DNA of 64,000 nucleotides from DATDPM01 sp041498815 (GTDB lineage Bacteria > Pseudomonadota > Alphaproteobacteria > DATDPM01), in NCBI GenBank assembly GCA_041498815.1, contig JBGQJC010000004.1:17567-81566 (forward strand), read 5' to 3'. Position numbers and translations under genes: made by a program. Shown here piece by piece: positions 15,200-22,801 of this stretch; the stretch's first letter is position 1, and each line of letters starts with the position of its first letter. The notes under the pieces are model-generated. The model was not told where the DNA came from, searched no databases, and saw nothing but the letters and a program-made list of their open reading frames with translations.

Positions 15200-15562
15200 G
15201 GCGTGGACCCCCAATCTGCAGGTTTTCTTTTTTTGACCGCGGGTCCCGCAGAGCCCGCCGGCCCTTCGCGCCGGTCATCGCCCCAATCCCCAGGGCAACG
15301 GCACGAGTCGCTATGAAGCCACAACGTGTTGTGCGTTTCAATACATTTTGTGTTACAGCGGTATTGCACCGCAAAATATGGTAGCGAACGCCGCAATTTT
15401 CCACGGCATTCGGGCTGCGCGCTTATTTTTAAGAGAGCCGCGCGGCGCGCGTCGTCGTTCACCGCCGCTGGCGGGACAAGACGAATCGCAGGGCGGCGGT
15501 GCCCTGGACGCGAGACGGGCCTCCGGGCATTATGCGCCCGCGTTGAAACCCGGACTTCGCGC
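15200..15562. other. Divergent intergenic region nrdJ / NDUFA12-like
   Basis: About 360 bp without a gene. It holds the palindrome at 15320-15333 on the nrdJ side. No strong promoter consensus is obvious for the rightward gene. I see no riboswitch-like B12 box, so direct cobalamin control of nrdJ is not supported. Confidence 0.5.
15320..15333. promoter_or_regulatory. CACAAC-N2-GTTGTG palindrome upstream of nrdJ
   Basis: A 6-2-6 inverted repeat, about 120 bp upstream of the nrdJ start, in an AT-richer stretch that also contains TACATTTTGTGTTA a few bases further on. NrdR, the usual repressor of ribonucleotide reductase genes, binds paired 16-bp palindromes, so an operator is plausible, but the match to its consensus is partial and the spacing of the two elements is not the canonical one. 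Confidence 0.3.
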
Positions 15563-15922
15563 ATGAGCATCTCAACCCGTATCTACACCTGGCTTCGCGG
15601 CGAATTCATGGGACGGGACCCGTTCGGGAACCGCTATTACCGGCTGCGCGCGGGAACGAGGGCAGGGGGGCGCGACCGGCGCTGGGTGATTTATTCGGGT
15701 GAGGCCGAGGCGAGCAAGGTTCCGCCGGCTTGGCACGCCTGGTTGCATCACACCATCGACCAGCCGCCGTCGGATGCCGAGCTCGCGCCTTATGCCTGGG
15801 TGAAGGCGCATGAGCCAAATCCGACGGGCACCGATTCCGCCTATCGCCCGCAAGGGCACCTGCTTTCGGGCGGCCGGCGCGTGCCCGGCACCGGCGATTA
15901 CGAGCCCTGGCGCCCGTCGTAA
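15563..15922 (+). CDS. NADH:ubiquinone oxidoreductase subunit NDUFA12-like (B17.2 homologue)
   Basis: A 119-residue accessory subunit of respiratory complex I, the bacterial counterpart of mitochondrial NDUFA12/B17.2, so far characteristic of alphaproteobacteria. Diagnostic segments are DPFGNRYYRLR, RWVIYSGEAEASKVPPAWHAWLHH (spans residues ~40-63), the following DQPPSDAE and GDYEPWRP at the C-terminus. The ATG at 15563 is preferred because it gives the family length; an upstream in-frame start would cross the nrdJ control region. It heads a rightward run with mlaD, a 77-aa protein and a DUF2155 gene, an order I associate with alphaproteobacteria. Confidence 0.92.
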   Translation: MSISTRIYTWLRGEFMGRDPFGNRYYRLRAGTRAGGRDRRWVIYSGEAEASKVPPAWHAWLHHTIDQPPSDAELAPYAWVKAHEPNPTGTDSAYRPQGHLLSGGRRVPGTGDYEPWRPS

Positions 15923-15973
15923 CCGGGCCACTGGGCTCTAAGTCCGGCGCCGCAGTCGAACGAGGATGAACCG

Positions 15974-16537
15974 ATGAACAAGAATGCGATCGAAACCATC
16001 ATGGGCGCCGTGGTTCTCGTGGTGGCCGCCCTGTTTGTGGTGTTTGCCTACTCGAGCGCCGACATCGCCGCGGTCAAAGGCTACCAAGTGACCGCCAAGT
16101 TCGACCGTGCGGACGGCATCCGCAACGGCACCGACGTGCGCATGAGCGGGATCAAGGTCGGCACCGTGATCCATGAATCGCTCGAGCCCGACACCTATTT
16201 TGCCGTGCTGAAGTTCAGCATCGATCCCAGCGTGAAACTTCCGACCGACTCCGCGGCCAAGATCGTGAGCGACGGGTTATTGGGCAGCAAATACGTCGCG
16301 CTCGAGCCCGGCGCCGAAGACAAAATGCTGCAGCCGGGCGGCGAGATCACCCACACCCAATCCGCGATCAATTTGGAGGACCTCGTGAGCCGCTACATCT
16401 TCAGCGGCTCGAGCAAGAAGGACAAGGATACGGGCAAGGGCGCAGCGCCCGGCGGGACTCCGGGTGCCGCTCCGGGTGCCACTCCGGGTGCGGACAAGGG
16501 CTCCGACATGGACAAGGACCCCAAGAGCGACCAATGA
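15974..16537 (+). CDS. mlaD: Outer-membrane lipid asymmetry protein MlaD
   Basis: Inner-membrane-anchored MCE-domain protein that forms the hexameric substrate-binding ring of the MlaFEDB phospholipid transporter. Residues 7-30 are a single transmembrane helix (IMGAVVLVVAALFVVFAYSS). Residues ~40-115 are the MCE domain, with YQVTAKFDRADGIRNGTDVR, SGIKVGTV and ILGSKYVALEPG-type features, and a helix (SAINLEDLVSRYIF) follows. The last ~40 residues are a Gly/Ala/Pro/Thr/Lys/Asp tail with GAAPGATPG repeats, longer than in E. coli. GAGGA precedes the ATG. The other mla genes are not adjacent, although an MlaC-like gene is at 56964. Confidence 0.9.
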   Translation: MNKNAIETIMGAVVLVVAALFVVFAYSSADIAAVKGYQVTAKFDRADGIRNGTDVRMSGIKVGTVIHESLEPDTYFAVLKFSIDPSVKLPTDSAAKIVSDGLLGSKYVALEPGAEDKMLQPGGEITHTQSAINLEDLVSRYIFSGSSKKDKDTGKGAAPGGTPGAAPGATPGADKGSDMDKDPKSDQ

Positions 16538-16592
16538 CCCCGGTTTCGTCCTCCGGAACTTTTCGTATTTCGCCGCCCCGACCGTTCGCTCG

Positions 16593-16826
16593 ATGAAACG
16601 CGCTTTGAGCCGGCGAGGCCCCGCCGCTTGGCGCACGCCCGAAGGCAAGCCGGTTTCATGCTACGAGAAGATCAAGGTGCTCAATCAGAACATCACCGAG
16701 ATCAAGCAACTCTCTCAAGACGCCCTCGAGGACGCGGTTCTGATGGGCTGCGCGGAAGACCAGCTCCGCCAGGTCCTCCACGACATGGTCGAGGCCCTCC
16801 ATAATCCCTATCGCAAGAAGAAATAG
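16593..16826 (+). CDS. Small conserved hypothetical protein (77 aa)
   Basis: A basic N-terminus (RALSRRGPAAWRTPEGKP) precedes a helical segment with CYEKIKVLNQNITEIKQLSQ and a second helix ALEDAVLMGCAEDQLRQVLH, ending NPYRKKK. The heptad-like spacing of the helices suggests a small coiled coil or helical hairpin, and no signal peptide is visible. It lies 55 bp after mlaD and 4 bp before the DUF2155 gene, so it is probably co-transcribed with them. I know no function for it. Confidence 0.65.
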   Translation: MKRALSRRGPAAWRTPEGKPVSCYEKIKVLNQNITEIKQLSQDALEDAVLMGCAEDQLRQVLHDMVEALHNPYRKKK

Positions 16827-16830
16827 GGTC

Positions 16831-17322
16831 TTGGCACTGGCGGTGCTTGCGGCGGCGCTGGCTGCCGCTGCCGCCTTCGCCCAGGACGAATACGTTCCGG
16901 AAAACGAGATGCCGGCGCCGGCGCCGGCGCCCGCGGCTCCGCAAGCCAAGCCATCGCGCCCGCCGGCTATTCAACCGCCGCCGGCACCCGCCGCCCCGAC
17001 CACGGTCGCGGTCCTCCAGGGTCTCGACAAGGTGACGGCGCGCATCTCCACGATCGACGCGCCCATCGGTACCGCGGTCCATTTCGGGACGCTCGAAATC
17101 GTCCCCCACGCCTGCTCCAAGACGCCGCCCGAGGAGGCGCCCGAGTCGGCCGCCTTCCTCGAGATCGCCGAGGTCAAGCCGGGCGAGCCGCGCAAGGAAC
17201 TGTTCACGGGATGGATGTTCGCGTCATCCCCAGCGCTCTCCGCGCTCGAGCACCCGGTTTACGACGTCTGGGTGCTCGACTGCAAAACCGCGTCCAGCGC
17301 GCCCTCCGGCAAGTCGCCGTAG
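16831..17322 (+). CDS. DUF2155 domain-containing exported protein
   Basis: A 163-residue secreted protein typical of alphaproteobacteria and usually found next to complex I accessory, mla and aat genes, as here. The signal peptide is short (residues 1-18, ending AAAFAQ). A Pro/Ala-rich linker follows to residue ~55, and the DUF2155 domain has LDKVTARISTIDAPIGTAVHFGTLEI, the cysteine of IVPHACSK and FTGWMFASSPALSALEHPVYDVW-type ending. The start is TTG, only four bases after the preceding stop. Its 3' end overlaps the convergent aat gene by 64 bp. Function unknown. Confidence 0.8.
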   Translation: MALAVLAAALAAAAAFAQDEYVPENEMPAPAPAPAAPQAKPSRPPAIQPPPAPAAPTTVAVLQGLDKVTARISTIDAPIGTAVHFGTLEIVPHACSKTPPEEAPESAAFLEIAEVKPGEPRKELFTGWMFASSPALSALEHPVYDVWVLDCKTASSAPSGKSP

Positions 17323-17909
17323 AACGTCGCCTGCACCTTCAAGGCTTCAGAGAGGCGGCGGTGGTATTCGCCCCGGCTCACCTCGGCGACGCCGAAGCGG
17401 CTCAAGTGCGCGGTGACGAATTGGGTGTCGAGCATCCGGAAACCGCCCGCGCGCAAGCGTGCCACCAGATGAACCAGCGCCACCTTGCTCGCGTCGCGCT
17501 CGCGGCTGAACATGCTCTCGCCGAAGAACGCGGCCCCCAAAGAGACTCCGTATAGCCCGCCCGCAAGCTTGCCGTCCCGCCAACACTCGACGCTGTGCGC
17601 GAACCCCATGGCGAACAGGTCGTCGTAAAGCGACAGGATCTCGGCGTTGATCCAGGTGTTGGGGCGGTTGGGCGCGGCTTCGGCGCAGCACCGCATCACC
17701 TCCGGGAAGGCCCGGTCGCAACGCACCTCGAACAGGTTGCGCCGCAGCGTGCGCCGCAGGCTCCGCGGCACGTGGAATTTTTCCAGCGGCAGAAGGCCGC
17801 GACGCTCGGGATCGATCCAATAGAGCTTCGAATCCTCGCGGCTCTCGGCCATGGGGAAAATCCCGGCCGCATAAGCGCGCAGCAAAACCTGCGGCGTCAG
17901 CTGCGACAT
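17259..17909 (-). CDS. aat: Leucyl/phenylalanyl-tRNA--protein transferase Aat
   Basis: Adds Leu or Phe from aminoacyl-tRNA to proteins with N-terminal Arg or Lys, creating N-degrons read by ClpS. The 216-residue protein has the family elements AYAAGIFPMAE near the N-terminus, WIDPERRGLLPL, a GGLYGVSLGAAFFGESMF stretch near residues 118-135, and LDTQFVTAHLSRFGV. Length is normal. accC is 12 bp upstream on the same strand, part of an aroQ-accB-accC-aat run. The last 64 bp overlap the convergent DUF2155 gene. Confidence 0.94.
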   Translation of the reverse strand: MSQLTPQVLLRAYAAGIFPMAESREDSKLYWIDPERRGLLPLEKFHVPRSLRRTLRRNLFEVRCDRAFPEVMRCCAEAAPNRPNTWINAEILSLYDDLFAMGFAHSVECWRDGKLAGGLYGVSLGAAFFGESMFSRERDASKVALVHLVARLRAGGFRMLDTQFVTAHLSRFGVAEVSRGEYHRRLSEALKVQATFYGDLPEGALDAVLQSSTQTS

Positions 17910-17921
17910 CGCAAACGCGCC

Positions 17922-19265
17922 TTACGGGCGATGCCCGAGATATTTTTCGAGCCAGTGAATGTCATAGTTGCCGTTCAGAAAATCGGGTTCGGCGATGAGC
18001 CGCGCGTGCAGCGGGATCGTGGTCTTGATTCCGCCGATCACATATTCCTCGAGCGCGCGCCGGAGCCGCATCAAACATTCGTTGCGCGTGCGCCCTTTCA
18101 CCACCAGCTTGGCGATCAGGCTGTCGTAATGGGGCGGCACCGTGCAGCCCGAATAAAGCGCGGAATCGACGCGCACGTCGAGTCCGCCCGGTGCGTGGTA
18201 ATCGGTGACGTGGCCCGGCGAGGGCGCAAAGCTGTCCGGGTCCTCGGCGTTGATGCGGCATTCGATGGCGTGCCCCGAAAACACGATGTCGCTTTGGCGA
18301 AGCCCCAGCGGCGCGCCCGCCGCGACCCGGATCTGCTCGCGCACCAGATCGATGTCGCAGATCATCTCGGTCACCGGATGCTCGACCTGAAGGCGCGTAT
18401 TCATTTCGATGAAATGGAATTCTCCGTCTTGATAAAGGAATTCCACCGTGCCGGCGCTCTGATAGCCGAGCTTCGACATGGCGGCGGCCACCGTCCCGCC
18501 GATGCGGTCGCGCTCTTCGGAATTGAGCGCGGGCGAGGGCGCTTCCTCCAAGATTTTCTGGTGCCGCCGCTGAAGCGAACAATCGCGCTCGCCCAAATGC
18601 ACCACCTGGCCGAAGGAATCCCCCAGCACCTGGATCTCGATGTGGCGGGGGTGGGTCAAGAGCTTTTCGAGATAGACCGAGTCGTTGCCGAACGCGGCCT
18701 TCGCCTCGGCGCGCGCGATCGGCAAGGCGCGGCGCAGCTCGTCCGCGTTTCCCGCCGGTTTCATGCCCCGCCCGCCGCCGCCCGCGGCCGCCTTGACCAG
18801 CACCGGGAACCCCAGCTCGCCGGCAAGCCTAAGCGCTTCGGCTTCGCTCTCCACCGGCGCCTCGGAGCCCGCGACCACGGGAATACCCAGTTCCCGCATC
18901 GCGGCCTTGGCCCGCACCTTGTCGCCCATCATCCGCATGTGCTTGGGCTCCGGGCCGATGAAGACGAAGCCATGCTCCTTCACGACCTCGGCGAAGTCCG
19001 CGTTCTCGGCCAGGAACCCGACGCCGGGATGGATGGCGTCGGTGCCGGTGATGGTGGCGGCCGATATGATCGCGGGGATGTTGAGATAGCTTTTGGCGCT
19101 CGGCGCCGGACCGATGCACACGCTCTCGTCGGCGAGGCGCACGTGCATGGCGTCCGAATCGGCGGTCGAATGGACGGCGACGGTGCGGATTCCCATCTCG
19201 CGGCAGGCGCGGTGGATGCGAAGCGCAATCTCGCCGCGGTTCGCGATGAGCACTTTTTCGAACAT
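17922..19265 (-). CDS. accC: Acetyl-CoA carboxylase, biotin carboxylase subunit AccC
   Basis: ATP-grasp enzyme that carboxylates biotin on AccB, the first half-reaction of malonyl-CoA formation for fatty acid synthesis. The 447-residue protein starts FEKVLIANRGEIALRIHRAC. The glycine-rich ATP loop KAAAGGGGRGMK is near residue 160, followed by HIEIQVLGDSFG, ERDCSLQRRHQKILEEAPS-type ligands and EMNTRLQVEHPVTE near residue 290. All regions expected in bacterial AccC are present. accB ends 4 bp upstream, so the two are translationally close. Confidence 0.97.
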   Translation of the reverse strand: MFEKVLIANRGEIALRIHRACREMGIRTVAVHSTADSDAMHVRLADESVCIGPAPSAKSYLNIPAIISAATITGTDAIHPGVGFLAENADFAEVVKEHGFVFIGPEPKHMRMMGDKVRAKAAMRELGIPVVAGSEAPVESEAEALRLAGELGFPVLVKAAAGGGGRGMKPAGNADELRRALPIARAEAKAAFGNDSVYLEKLLTHPRHIEIQVLGDSFGQVVHLGERDCSLQRRHQKILEEAPSPALNSEERDRIGGTVAAAMSKLGYQSAGTVEFLYQDGEFHFIEMNTRLQVEHPVTEMICDIDLVREQIRVAAGAPLGLRQSDIVFSGHAIECRINAEDPDSFAPSPGHVTDYHAPGGLDVRVDSALYSGCTVPPHYDSLIAKLVVKGRTRNECLMRLRRALEEYVIGGIKTTIPLHARLIAEPDFLNGNYDIHWLEKYLGHRP

Positions 19266-19269
19266 CCGC

Positions 19270-19704
19270 CTATTCCAGAATCAGCAAGACCTCGCCGAAT
19301 TCGACCGGCGCCCCGTCGGCGACCAGAATTTCGGCGACCTTGCCGGCGCGTGGTGCCAGCACCGGATTCATGGTCTTCATCGCCTCGATGAGGAGGAGCG
19401 TCTGGCCCTTTTTCACGGCATCGCCGACGGCGACGAAGGGCGGGGCGCCCGGCTCGGGGGCCGCATAGACGGTTCCCACCATCGGCGAGGCGACGGCGCC
19501 CGGACGATCGGCGGCGATGCGGGCCGCCGGCGCATCCCCCGCCTCGGGCTTTGCTTTGGGTGCAACGGCGGGGCTGCCGGACTCGCGCGCCACCCGAAGG
19601 CTGCGCCCGAACGCCCTGACCTCGATTTCGCCGAGACCCGTTTCTTCCAGCAGCCGGGCGAGTTTTCGCACCAGCTCGCTATCGACGCCGAACGGCCACA
19701 TCAT
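19270..19704 (-). CDS. accB: Acetyl-CoA carboxylase biotin carboxyl carrier protein AccB
   Basis: A 144-residue carrier that shuttles biotin between AccC and the carboxyltransferase. A short N-terminal helical segment and an Ala/Pro-rich linker precede the biotinyl domain (residues ~70-144), with ASPMVGTVYAAPEPGAPPFV and the biotin site EAMKTMN; Thr after the Lys replaces the Met of E. coli, common in alphaproteobacteria as I recall. The ATG at 19704 overlaps the aroQ stop as ATGA. The frame stays open upstream across aroQ, but that part is a shadow. Confidence 0.95.
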   Translation of the reverse strand: MMWPFGVDSELVRKLARLLEETGLGEIEVRAFGRSLRVARESGSPAVAPKAKPEAGDAPAARIAADRPGAVASPMVGTVYAAPEPGAPPFVAVGDAVKKGQTLLLIEAMKTMNPVLAPRAGKVAEILVADGAPVEFGEVLLILE

Positions 19705-20147
19705 TTTTCGGCCGACTGCAGCCGCGCCATGGCTTCGAGGGCCAGCACGTAGCCGTGGCCGCGCAGGCCGCATATGACACCGGTGGCGGCGCGGCTGACG
19801 TAGGAGCTTTGGCGGAAATCCTCGCGCCGGTAAATGTTGGAGAGGTGCACCTCGATGACCGGAACGTCCACGGCCTGCAGGGCGTCCAGGATGGCGATCG
19901 AGGTATGGCTCAAGGCCCCGGCGTTGATGATGATGCCGGCGGCCTTGCGGCGCGCCTTCTGGACCAGGTCCACCAGCTCCGCCTCGCTGTTGCTCTGGCG
20001 GAAGTCGAGGGCAAGGCCGAGCTCCTCGGCCTTGGCCCGGCAGGCCGCCTCGATGTCGGCGAGCGTCTCGTGGCCGTAGATGTCCGGCTCGCGCTCCCCC
20101 AGGAGGTTCAAATTGGGCCCGTTCAAAATGAGGATAGTGGCGGTCAT
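19701..20147 (-). CDS. aroQ: 3-dehydroquinate dehydratase, type II
   Basis: Dehydrates 3-dehydroquinate to 3-dehydroshikimate in the shikimate pathway. The 148-residue protein has NGPNLNLLGEREPDIYG at residues ~9-25 with the catalytic Tyr, the IIINAGALSHTS segment with Asn and His, and IEVHLSNIYRREDF with the second His and Arg. The ATG at 20147 gives the canonical family N-terminus; a longer frame upstream is not supported. accB overlaps its stop. Confidence 0.95.
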   Translation of the reverse strand: MTATILILNGPNLNLLGEREPDIYGHETLADIEAACRAKAEELGLALDFRQSNSEAELVDLVQKARRKAAGIIINAGALSHTSIAILDALQAVDVPVIEVHLSNIYRREDFRQSSYVSRAATGVICGLRGHGYVLALEAMARLQSAEK

Positions 20148-20177
20148 GGCTGCCGCGCCGAAGGTCTGACGGCAAGG

Positions 20178-20205
20178 GTTATAACATGCGGCCCGAGGGG
20201 CGCAA
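20178..20205 (-). promoter_or_regulatory. Candidate promoter of the aroQ-accB-accC-aat run
   Basis: On the minus strand TTGCGC (20200-20205) and TATAAC (20178-20183) are separated by 16 nt, about 30 bp upstream of the aroQ ATG. The -10 lies in a GTTATAAC palindrome. Confidence 0.4.
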
Positions 20206-20300
20206 TCCGGCAGGGGGCGGCTTGGCGGCGGCGCGCGGTCGTCCCGCCGGGGCAAAAATTCCGCCGCCCGCATTTTTTTCTTTTCATCCGCGGACGAATG

Positions 20301-20409
20301 CCATATAGCGACGACTCGGCCGCTTTGATAATGCCGCGCGTCGTCGGCTCGGCCAGTTTCTTTTTGAAACCGGGGGGTGCGCGCCCCTCCCAGCCGATAG
20401 AGCCGAGCG
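20301..20409 (+). promoter_or_regulatory. Structured 5' leader of the decarboxylase gene, speF-motif candidate
   Basis: The ~110 nt before the decarboxylase ATG contain three successive stems. CGACGAC (20309-20315) pairs with GTCGTCG (20340-20346); CCAGTTTC/GAAACCGG lies around TTTTT (20353-20373); and a GGGG/CCCC stem spans 20372-20388. In addition GCTCGGC (20347-20353) is fully complementary to GCCGAGC (20402-20408), which lies directly before the start codon, so the leader could switch between masking and freeing the translation start. A conserved RNA called speF is known upstream of ornithine decarboxylase genes in alphaproteobacteria; whether this leader belongs to it needs a covariance search. 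Confidence 0.5.
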
Positions 20410-21540
20410 ATGAATGAAAAGATCGCCCGTTTCCTCGTCGAGAAAAAGCCCGAGACGCCGTGTCTCGTGGTCGATCTCGACGTGGTCGCACAGAACTACG
20501 GGATGCTGCACGGTCTTCTTCCGTGGGCGAAAATCTATTACGCCGTCAAAGCCAATCCCGCGGAGGAGATCATCAGGCTCCTGGTGGGCCTCGGGTCGAG
20601 CTTCGACACCTCGAGCATCTACGAGGTTGACGACTGCCTGAAGGCGGGAGCCAAGCCCGACGCGATTTCCTTCAGCAATACGATCAAGAAGCAGCGCCAC
20701 ATCGAAGCCGCCTTCGATCGCGGCGTGCGCCTCTTCGCCTTCGATTCGATCGGCGAGCTGGAGAAGCTGGCAACAGCCGCGCCCGGCGCCCAGGTCTATT
20801 GCCGCATGCGCATAACCAACGAAGGCGCCGACTGGCCGCTCTCCGAGAAGTTCGGCTGCGAGATCGAAATGGCCCGCGACCTTCTGATTCGGGCCCGCGA
20901 CTTCGGCCTCGACCCGTATGGCGTTGCCTTCCACGTCGGCTCGCAACAGCGCGACGTGAAGCAATGGGACGTCGCGATCGGCAAGACGGCGATGCTGTTC
21001 TCGGCTTTGAACGAGGTCGGGATCGAGCTCAAGATGCTGAACCTGGGCGGCGGATTTCCCGCGCGCTACCGGACCGAGGCGCCGCCGCTCGAAGACTACG
21101 CCGCAACCATCAACAAGGCGTTGCGCCGCACCTTCGGCAACAAGCCGCCCCAGGTGATGGTGGAGCCCGGCCGCATCATGGCCGGCGACGCCGGCGTGAT
21201 CCAGGCCGAGGTCATCCTGATCTCGCAGAAGTCCTACAGCGACAAGCGGCGCTGGGTGTATCTCGACATCGGCAAGTTCGGCGGCCTCGTGGAGACCATC
21301 GGCGAGGCGATCCGCTACCGCGTCCGCACGCCGCATGACGGCGGGGCGATGGGCCCCGTGGTGCTCGCGGGTCCCACCTGCGACGGCGAGGACATCCTCT
21401 ACGACAAGGCGGATTACCAGTTGCCGCTCGATCTCAAGGCCGGCGACAAGATCGAGATTCTGAGCACCGGGGCCTACACCACGAGCTATTGCTCGGTGGG
21501 GTTCAACGGCTTCCCGCCGTTCAAGGCTTATTACATCTGA
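20410..21540 (+). CDS. Ornithine/lysine decarboxylase, type III PLP fold (eukaryotic ODC-like)
   Basis: Converts ornithine to putrescine (or lysine to cadaverine), the entry to polyamine synthesis. The 376-residue protein has the PLP lysine in YYAVKANP near residue 47, the GGGFP phosphate loop near residue 217 and EPGR near 255. The catalytic cysteine of the dimer interface is in GPTCDGED near 322. The size and motifs fit the alanine-racemase-fold group IV decarboxylases found in alphaproteobacteria; substrate preference cannot be read safely from sequence. There is a structured leader upstream and methionine-salvage genes downstream on the same strand. Confidence 0.92.
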   Translation: MNEKIARFLVEKKPETPCLVVDLDVVAQNYGMLHGLLPWAKIYYAVKANPAEEIIRLLVGLGSSFDTSSIYEVDDCLKAGAKPDAISFSNTIKKQRHIEAAFDRGVRLFAFDSIGELEKLATAAPGAQVYCRMRITNEGADWPLSEKFGCEIEMARDLLIRARDFGLDPYGVAFHVGSQQRDVKQWDVAIGKTAMLFSALNEVGIELKMLNLGGGFPARYRTEAPPLEDYAATINKALRRTFGNKPPQVMVEPGRIMAGDAGVIQAEVILISQKSYSDKRRWVYLDIGKFGGLVETIGEAIRYRVRTPHDGGAMGPVVLAGPTCDGEDILYDKADYQLPLDLKAGDKIEILSTGAYTTSYCSVGFNGFPPFKAYYI

Positions 21541-21550
21541 ACCTTAAGGT

Positions 21551-21567
21551 CCGCGATCCGCTCGCGG
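21551..21567 (+). terminator. Hairpin after the decarboxylase gene
   Basis: CCGCGA (21551-21556) pairs perfectly with TCGCGG (21562-21567) around five bases, 11 bp after the stop. No U-tract is present, so it may only attenuate. Confidence 0.3.
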
Positions 21568-21585
21568 CCCGGCGTGCGACCGCGC

Positions 21586-21591
21586 TATAAT
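21586..21591 (+). promoter_or_regulatory. Perfect TATAAT -10 element before mtnB
   Basis: A consensus TATAAT lies 27 bp upstream of the mtnB ATG. No good -35 is visible 17 bp further upstream, so it may be an activator-dependent or weak promoter separating mtnBDC from the decarboxylase. Confidence 0.35.
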
Positions 21592-21617
21592 CCTTTGCCT
21601 CGGGCGGGAGAGCCTGG

Positions 21618-22259
21618 ATGCCCAGAGGAAATGGGACGCCGCTAGCCGGTTCAAAGGCCGTCACGGCCATCATCGCCGCCGGAAAATTCGCGGCCGCCCG
21701 CGGCTGGGTCCCGGCCACTTCGGGAAATTTCTCGGCGCGGGTCGAGGGCGGCCTCATCGCCGTCACCCGCTCGGGATGCGACAAGGGGGCGCTGTCCGAG
21801 GCCGATATCGCGACCTTCGCCCTCGACGCCCCGATACCGCCGGGCGTTTCCGCCGAAACGCCGCTCCATGTTTCGCTTTACCGCTCCGACGCCCAAATCG
21901 GCGCCGTGTTCCACGTCCACAGCCCGGCCGCGGCGCTGCTCTCGCGGCTCAACGCCGGCCGGGATGGCCTCCGGCTTTGCGGCTGGGAGCTGCAAAAGGC
22001 CTTCGCCGGGGTCGCCTCCCACGAAACGGCGCTCCTGATCCCGATTTTCGCCAACAACCAGGACACCGCGGCGCTGGCCCGCGAGGTCGAGCGCAGGCTG
22101 GCTGAGATGACGGAGGACTCCGTGCGGGCGCCGGGTTATCTTTTGGCGGGGCACGGGCTTTACGCCTGGGGCGAAACCGCGGGTGATGCGGAACGCCATC
22201 TCGAGGCCTTCGATGCCCTTTTTGCTCTGGAACTCGAAATGATGAGAATCGGACCATGA
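21618..22259 (+). CDS. mtnB: Methylthioribulose-1-phosphate dehydratase MtnB
   Basis: Class II aldolase-fold, zinc-dependent dehydratase of the methionine salvage pathway. The 213-residue protein has WVPATSGNFSAR near residue 31, the zinc-binding HVHSP near residue 99 and the C-terminal AGHGLYAWG with the third His. GGGAGAG lies at good spacing before the ATG. The stop overlaps the mtnD start as ATGA, and mtnD and mtnC follow, which fixes the pathway against other class II aldolases such as fuculose-phosphate aldolase. Confidence 0.94.
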   Translation: MPRGNGTPLAGSKAVTAIIAAGKFAAARGWVPATSGNFSARVEGGLIAVTRSGCDKGALSEADIATFALDAPIPPGVSAETPLHVSLYRSDAQIGAVFHVHSPAAALLSRLNAGRDGLRLCGWELQKAFAGVASHETALLIPIFANNQDTAALAREVERRLAEMTEDSVRAPGYLLAGHGLYAWGETAGDAERHLEAFDALFALELEMMRIGP

Positions 22260-22801
22260 CGCGGCTCACGATTTATGCCGAGGGCGAACCCAAGCGCGCG
22301 GTCGCGCAATCGAGCGACGGCCGTAAAATCGCCGAGCTCCTGGAGAAAGGCGGAATCCGCTTCGAGCGCTGGCAGGCCCATGCCGCGCTCGCCGACGACG
22401 CCGGCCAGGACTCGATTCTCACCGCCTACCGGCCGGAGATCGACCGCCTGATGACGGAAGGCGGTTACAAGACCGCCGACGTCATAAGGCTCAAGCCGGA
22501 CCATCCCGACCGCGTGGCGCTGCGCGAAAAGTTTCTCAACGAGCACACCCATTCGGAGGACGAAGTGCGATTCTTCGTCGAAGGTGCGGGCGCCTTCTAT
22601 CTGCATCTCGACGGCCAAATCCATCAGATCGTTTGCGAACGAAACGACCTGCTGTCGGTTCCAGCAGGGACGCGCCACTGGTTCGACATGGGGCCCCAGC
22701 CGCTGCTCACCTGTGTCCGCATCTTCACCAACCCCGAGGGCTGGGTCGCGCAATTCACCGGCGATAAGATCTCGAGCCGATTCCCGAAATACGGCGAATA
22801 G
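22256..22801 (+). CDS. mtnD: Acireductone dioxygenase MtnD
   Basis: Cupin enzyme that oxidises acireductone to the methionine keto acid precursor and formate (Fe form) or to an off-pathway product (Ni form). The 181-residue protein contains the metal-binding HTHSEDEVRFFV near residues 98-109 and the second cupin motif VPAGTRHWFDMG near 138-149. It overlaps mtnB by four bases and mtnC by one base, so the three genes are translationally coupled. Confidence 0.95.
   Translation: MTRLTIYAEGEPKRAVAQSSDGRKIAELLEKGGIRFERWQAHAALADDAGQDSILTAYRPEIDRLMTEGGYKTADVIRLKPDHPDRVALREKFLNEHTHSEDEVRFFVEGAGAFYLHLDGQIHQIVCERNDLLSVPAGTRHWFDMGPQPLLTCVRIFTNPEGWVAQFTGDKISSRFPKYGE

Noticed and set aside
15200..15562. 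Cobalamin riboswitch upstream of the B12-dependent nrdJ
   Set aside because: No B12-box-like sequence or matching long leader was visible on the nrdJ strand.
17595..19391. A 598-codon plus-strand frame
   Set aside because: Antisense to accC and aat, which have complete motif sets.
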